A stretch of DNA of 64,000 nucleotides from Sulfurovum sp. (GTDB taxonomy: Bacteria; Campylobacterota; Campylobacteria; Campylobacterales; Sulfurovaceae), in contig JALXCZ010000001.1 of the NCBI GenBank assembly GCA_026990595.1, positions 26,734 through 90,733 on the forward strand, given 5' to 3'. Of the stretch, positions 62,312 to 64,000 are shown one piece after another. The notes beneath the pieces are model-generated. The model was not told the DNA's origin, did not search any database, and saw nothing but the letters and a program-made list of their open reading frames with translations. Made by a program: the position numbers and the translations under genes. Within the stretch, counting starts at the first letter, position 1; each line of letters opens with the position of its first letter.

Positions 62312-62728
62312 CTATTCCCTCTCCACTTTCCCACGTAGTTTCTTCTTACTCCCCTGCTTCTTCTTTGAATTCAATCGTCTATTAACAGAGCCTTTGGTTG
62401 GCTTGGTAGGCACACGCTTTTTTTGTACCACATTCACACTTTTGATGAGCTCTACCAGACGTTCCAGTGCTTCATCTCTATTTTGTTCTTGACTTCGGTG
62501 CTGTTGAGACTTTATGACTATGATGCCCTCTTTGGTAATGCGTTTGTCTTTGAGGTCTAGTAGCTTCTCTTTGTAGTAGTCAGGTAAAGAAGAAGCCTCT
62601 ATATCAAACCGCAGGTGTATCGCTGCAGAAACCTTGTTGACCTTCTGCCCACCAGAACCACTTGCCCGTATGGCAGAGATCTCTACTTCATTTTCATCTA
62701 GAGTGACAGTGTTTGATATTTTTAGCAT
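62312..62728 (-). CDS. arfB: Peptidyl-tRNA hydrolase ArfB (ribosome rescue)
   Basis: A 138-residue release-factor homologue with the catalytic GGQ in ASGSGGQKVNKVSAAIHLRFD and a C-terminal Lys/Arg-rich tail (NRRLNSKKKQGSKKK) that enters the mRNA channel of stalled ribosomes. Hydrolyses peptidyl-tRNA on non-stop ribosomes. Confidence 0.95.
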   Translation of the reverse strand: MLKISNTVTLDENEVEISAIRASGSGGQKVNKVSAAIHLRFDIEASSLPDYYKEKLLDLKDKRITKEGIIVIKSQQHRSQEQNRDEALERLVELIKSVNVVQKKRVPTKPTKGSVNRRLNSKKKQGSKKKLRGKVERE

Positions 62729-62900
62729 GATTACTTCTCCATCTTCTTCGCTATTTCAGTATACACAGTATTATCTTCTATTTTACCTACAATATTTTAG
62801 TATCTTATTTTAGATTTAGAGGTTCCCTTTAGTTCCTGACCATAAATTTATAGTATCATACCTATAGAACTATCAACATATACTACGGAGATTACAGAAC

Positions 62901-63050
62901 ATGGCAAAAACAAACTACTCATATGAAAAACGCGGTCGAGAAATTGAAAAACAAAAAAAACAAGAAGAAAAACGTCAAAAAAAACTTGATAAAAAGAATG
63001 AAGATAAAAAAGAGGGAGTGTCTGAGGTTAAATCATCTGAAGACGATTAG
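62901..63050 (+). CDS. Small Lys/Glu-rich protein (49 aa)
   Basis: The ATG at 62901 has a GGAG ten bases upstream. The product, starting MAKTNYSYEKRGREIEKQ, is a very basic/acidic helical peptide of a kind found as a conserved small protein in many bacteria, of unknown function. Convergent with the second csp gene. Confidence 0.75.
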   Translation: MAKTNYSYEKRGREIEKQKKQEEKRQKKLDKKNEDKKEGVSEVKSSEDD

Positions 63051-63060
63051 AGGAATAGAA

Positions 63061-63090
63061 ATTTATAAAAGGGCAGATTATTCTACCCTT
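63061..63090 (-). terminator. Intrinsic terminator of the second csp gene
   Basis: On the minus strand a stem AAGGGTAGA / TCTGCCCTT (one G-U pair) with a 4-nt loop is followed by TTTATAAATTT. It lies about 24 bp beyond the csp stop; a perfect palindrome ATTGTCTTAAGACAAT (63094-63109) lies between them. Confidence 0.7.
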
Positions 63091-63113
63091 AAATTGTCTT
63101 AAGACAATGAGTC

Positions 63114-63332
63114 TTAAAGACCAGTAACGTTTTCAGCTTGTAAGCCTTTGTCACCTTTTGTTACTTCTAAAGTTACTTTTTGTCCATCATTAAGAGAAAC
63201 ACGGTCGTAACCATTGTTATTGATATTACGGTAGTGTACAAATACATCATCTCCACCATTTTCTTGTTCGATAAAACCGAAACCTTTTTCACTGTTAAAC
63301 CATTTTACTGATCCGTTTACTAATTCTGCCAT
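63114..63332 (-). CDS. Cold-shock domain protein (second copy)
   Basis: A 72-residue cold-shock domain, closely related to the one at 21551-21769 (shared MAELVNG.VKWFN.EKG.GFI). RNP motifs KGFGFIE and VFVHY are intact. The ATG at 63332 has an AAAGGAAT site; the frame is open 102 bases further upstream but that part is leader. The leader hairpin is shared with the first csp. Confidence 0.95.
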   Translation of the reverse strand: MAELVNGSVKWFNSEKGFGFIEQENGGDDVFVHYRNINNNGYDRVSLNDGQKVTLEVTKGDKGLQAENVTGL

Positions 63333-63449
63333 TGTAATTCCTTTGGTTGTGTATATACATGTCATTGCTGATATGCTCAAAATATAAAGTGGAGTGTTCT
63401 TGGAAAGGATAATACTGCAAACAAAGGTTACCAATAAAAATCTAGCCGA

Positions 63450-63488
63450 AGATGAACTCTAAATCATCTTTCAATGCGGTAGTATAGC
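63450..63488 (-). promoter_or_regulatory. csp promoter and conserved leader hairpin (second copy)
   Basis: On the minus strand a TATACT -10 (about 63483-63488) is followed eight bases later by GAAAGATGA and the inverted repeat AGATGA...TCATCT (63450-63469), matching the layout at 21421-21458. Confidence 0.55.
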
Positions 63489-63583
63489 ATAACAATGAAA
63501 CTTTAGCAAAGTATTTATTTTATTTGGTTGCTAACACCCACAACTCAACTTTTTCATCCCTATTTTTAGTATCTTCTTTACTG

Positions 63584-64000
63584 TTATACCTCTAACCAAT
63601 GAGCAAGTAGCACGCTAACCACAGTCTCAGTTCGTAAGATCCTCTCTCCTAAACTAACAGCTGTACAACCGTGTTTGCAAAGCAGGTCAACTTCATAGTC
63701 TATCCAACCGCCTTCTGCTCCGACACATAGTATCTTTGGCATAGTCTCTTTATCGTGCTTTAGAGCATCAATATATGCTTTCCAAGGCTGTGAAGCATAC
63801 GGATGAGCAATCACCGCATCACTTTGCTCTTTATCCCCTTTATTAGCTGCCAATAAAGCAGGAAATTCATCTTCAACAAATGGCTTAAAACGTTTTTTAA
63901 ACTCAATTACTGGTGGCACTGTATCTATGGCTTGTTGTAAGCCTTCAAAAACAAACTCATCTATGCGCTCTAGCAGTGGGCTTTGCCAGTAACTTTTTTG
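63584..64000 (-). CDS. rsmE: 16S rRNA (uracil-1498) methyltransferase RsmE, 5' end outside the window
   Basis: The frame is open to the window edge, so the N-terminus is missing. Visible is the SPOUT methyltransferase C-terminus: VIAHPYASQPW, the SAM-binding loop VGAEGGWIDYEV (GPEGG in most members) and LGERILRTETVVSVLL. It methylates U1498 of 16S rRNA at N3. A GTG at 63919 is inside the gene and is not its start. Confidence 0.9.
   Translation of the reverse strand, partial: QKSYWQSPLLERIDEFVFEGLQQAIDTVPPVIEFKKRFKPFVEDEFPALLAANKGDKEQSDAVIAHPYASQPWKAYIDALKHDKETMPKILCVGAEGGWIDYEVDLLCKHGCTAVSLGERILRTETVVSVLLAHWLEV

Noticed and set aside
63333..63434. N-terminal extension of the second cold-shock protein
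   Set aside because: The paralogue starts at MAELVNG and a good ribosome binding site precedes that ATG; the upstream frame is the mRNA leader.

Overview
The window looks like chromosomal DNA of a Campylobacterota (epsilonproteobacterial) chemolithotroph, most likely Sulfurovum-like or close to it. This is inferred from moderate-to-low GC, compact gene packing with many 1-11 bp overlaps, TATAAT-type -10 boxes, small monohaem c-type cytochromes, and the protein families (DUF302, DUF502, DUF2905, DUF3144, DUF4139, AMIN, NifX-like). The genus is an inference; no rRNA gene is present to test it.

Layout. 0-8.5 kb: nhaA, valS with a coupled Sel1-repeat gene, a GGDEF/EAL protein and a Y-family DNA polymerase, then tRNA-Ser(GCU). 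8.7-12.9 kb (all minus): a four-gene operon for a coiled-coil protein, a membrane-anchored protein with a roadblock/longin-like domain and a periplasmic OmpA domain, a Ras-like small GTPase, and a PAS-GGDEF diguanylate cyclase. 13-26.7 kb: housekeeping genes (pyrF, cyclophilin, nadE, folD, lepB, rpiB) mixed with envelope proteins, cytochromes c, a cold-shock gene and short palindromic repeats.

26.7-32.4 kb is the accessory centrepiece: a complete chromosomal integron between rpiB and apt. It has an integron integrase (minus strand, with the IntI-specific insertion), an attI region carrying three copies of an 18-bp element, and five cassettes separated by five recognisable attC sites. Cassette 1 carries an ABC/OLD-like ATPase plus a small PD-(D/E)XK-like protein, a candidate anti-phage pair that I cannot assign to a named system. 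Cassettes 2-5 each carry a toxin-antitoxin pair (BrnT/BrnA, ParE-like, RelB/RelE-like, and YafQ/RelE-like with an unrecognised antitoxin).

32.5-48.5 kb returns to core genes: apt, trpB, pepA, ychF, xthA, an L,D-transpeptidase, a FetB-like permease, comF and the znuACB zinc importer, whose znuC 3' end has absorbed a palindromic repeat. 48.5-53.1 kb is a metal/metalloid island: a MerP/MerT/CopZ-like operon divergent from arsR-arsC-(Cys-rich protein)-arsB, with good ArsR-type operators and a decayed duplicate of the copZ-like 3' end. 53-64 kb holds a CAP-domain protein, an M48 protease with two YbjQ proteins, a rhodanese, a NifX-like protein, methyltransferases, an rRNA pseudouridine synthase, arfB, a second cold-shock gene whose 5' leader shares a hairpin with the first, and the 3' part of rsmE running off the window edge.

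No CRISPR array, insertion sequence, prophage or rRNA was seen.
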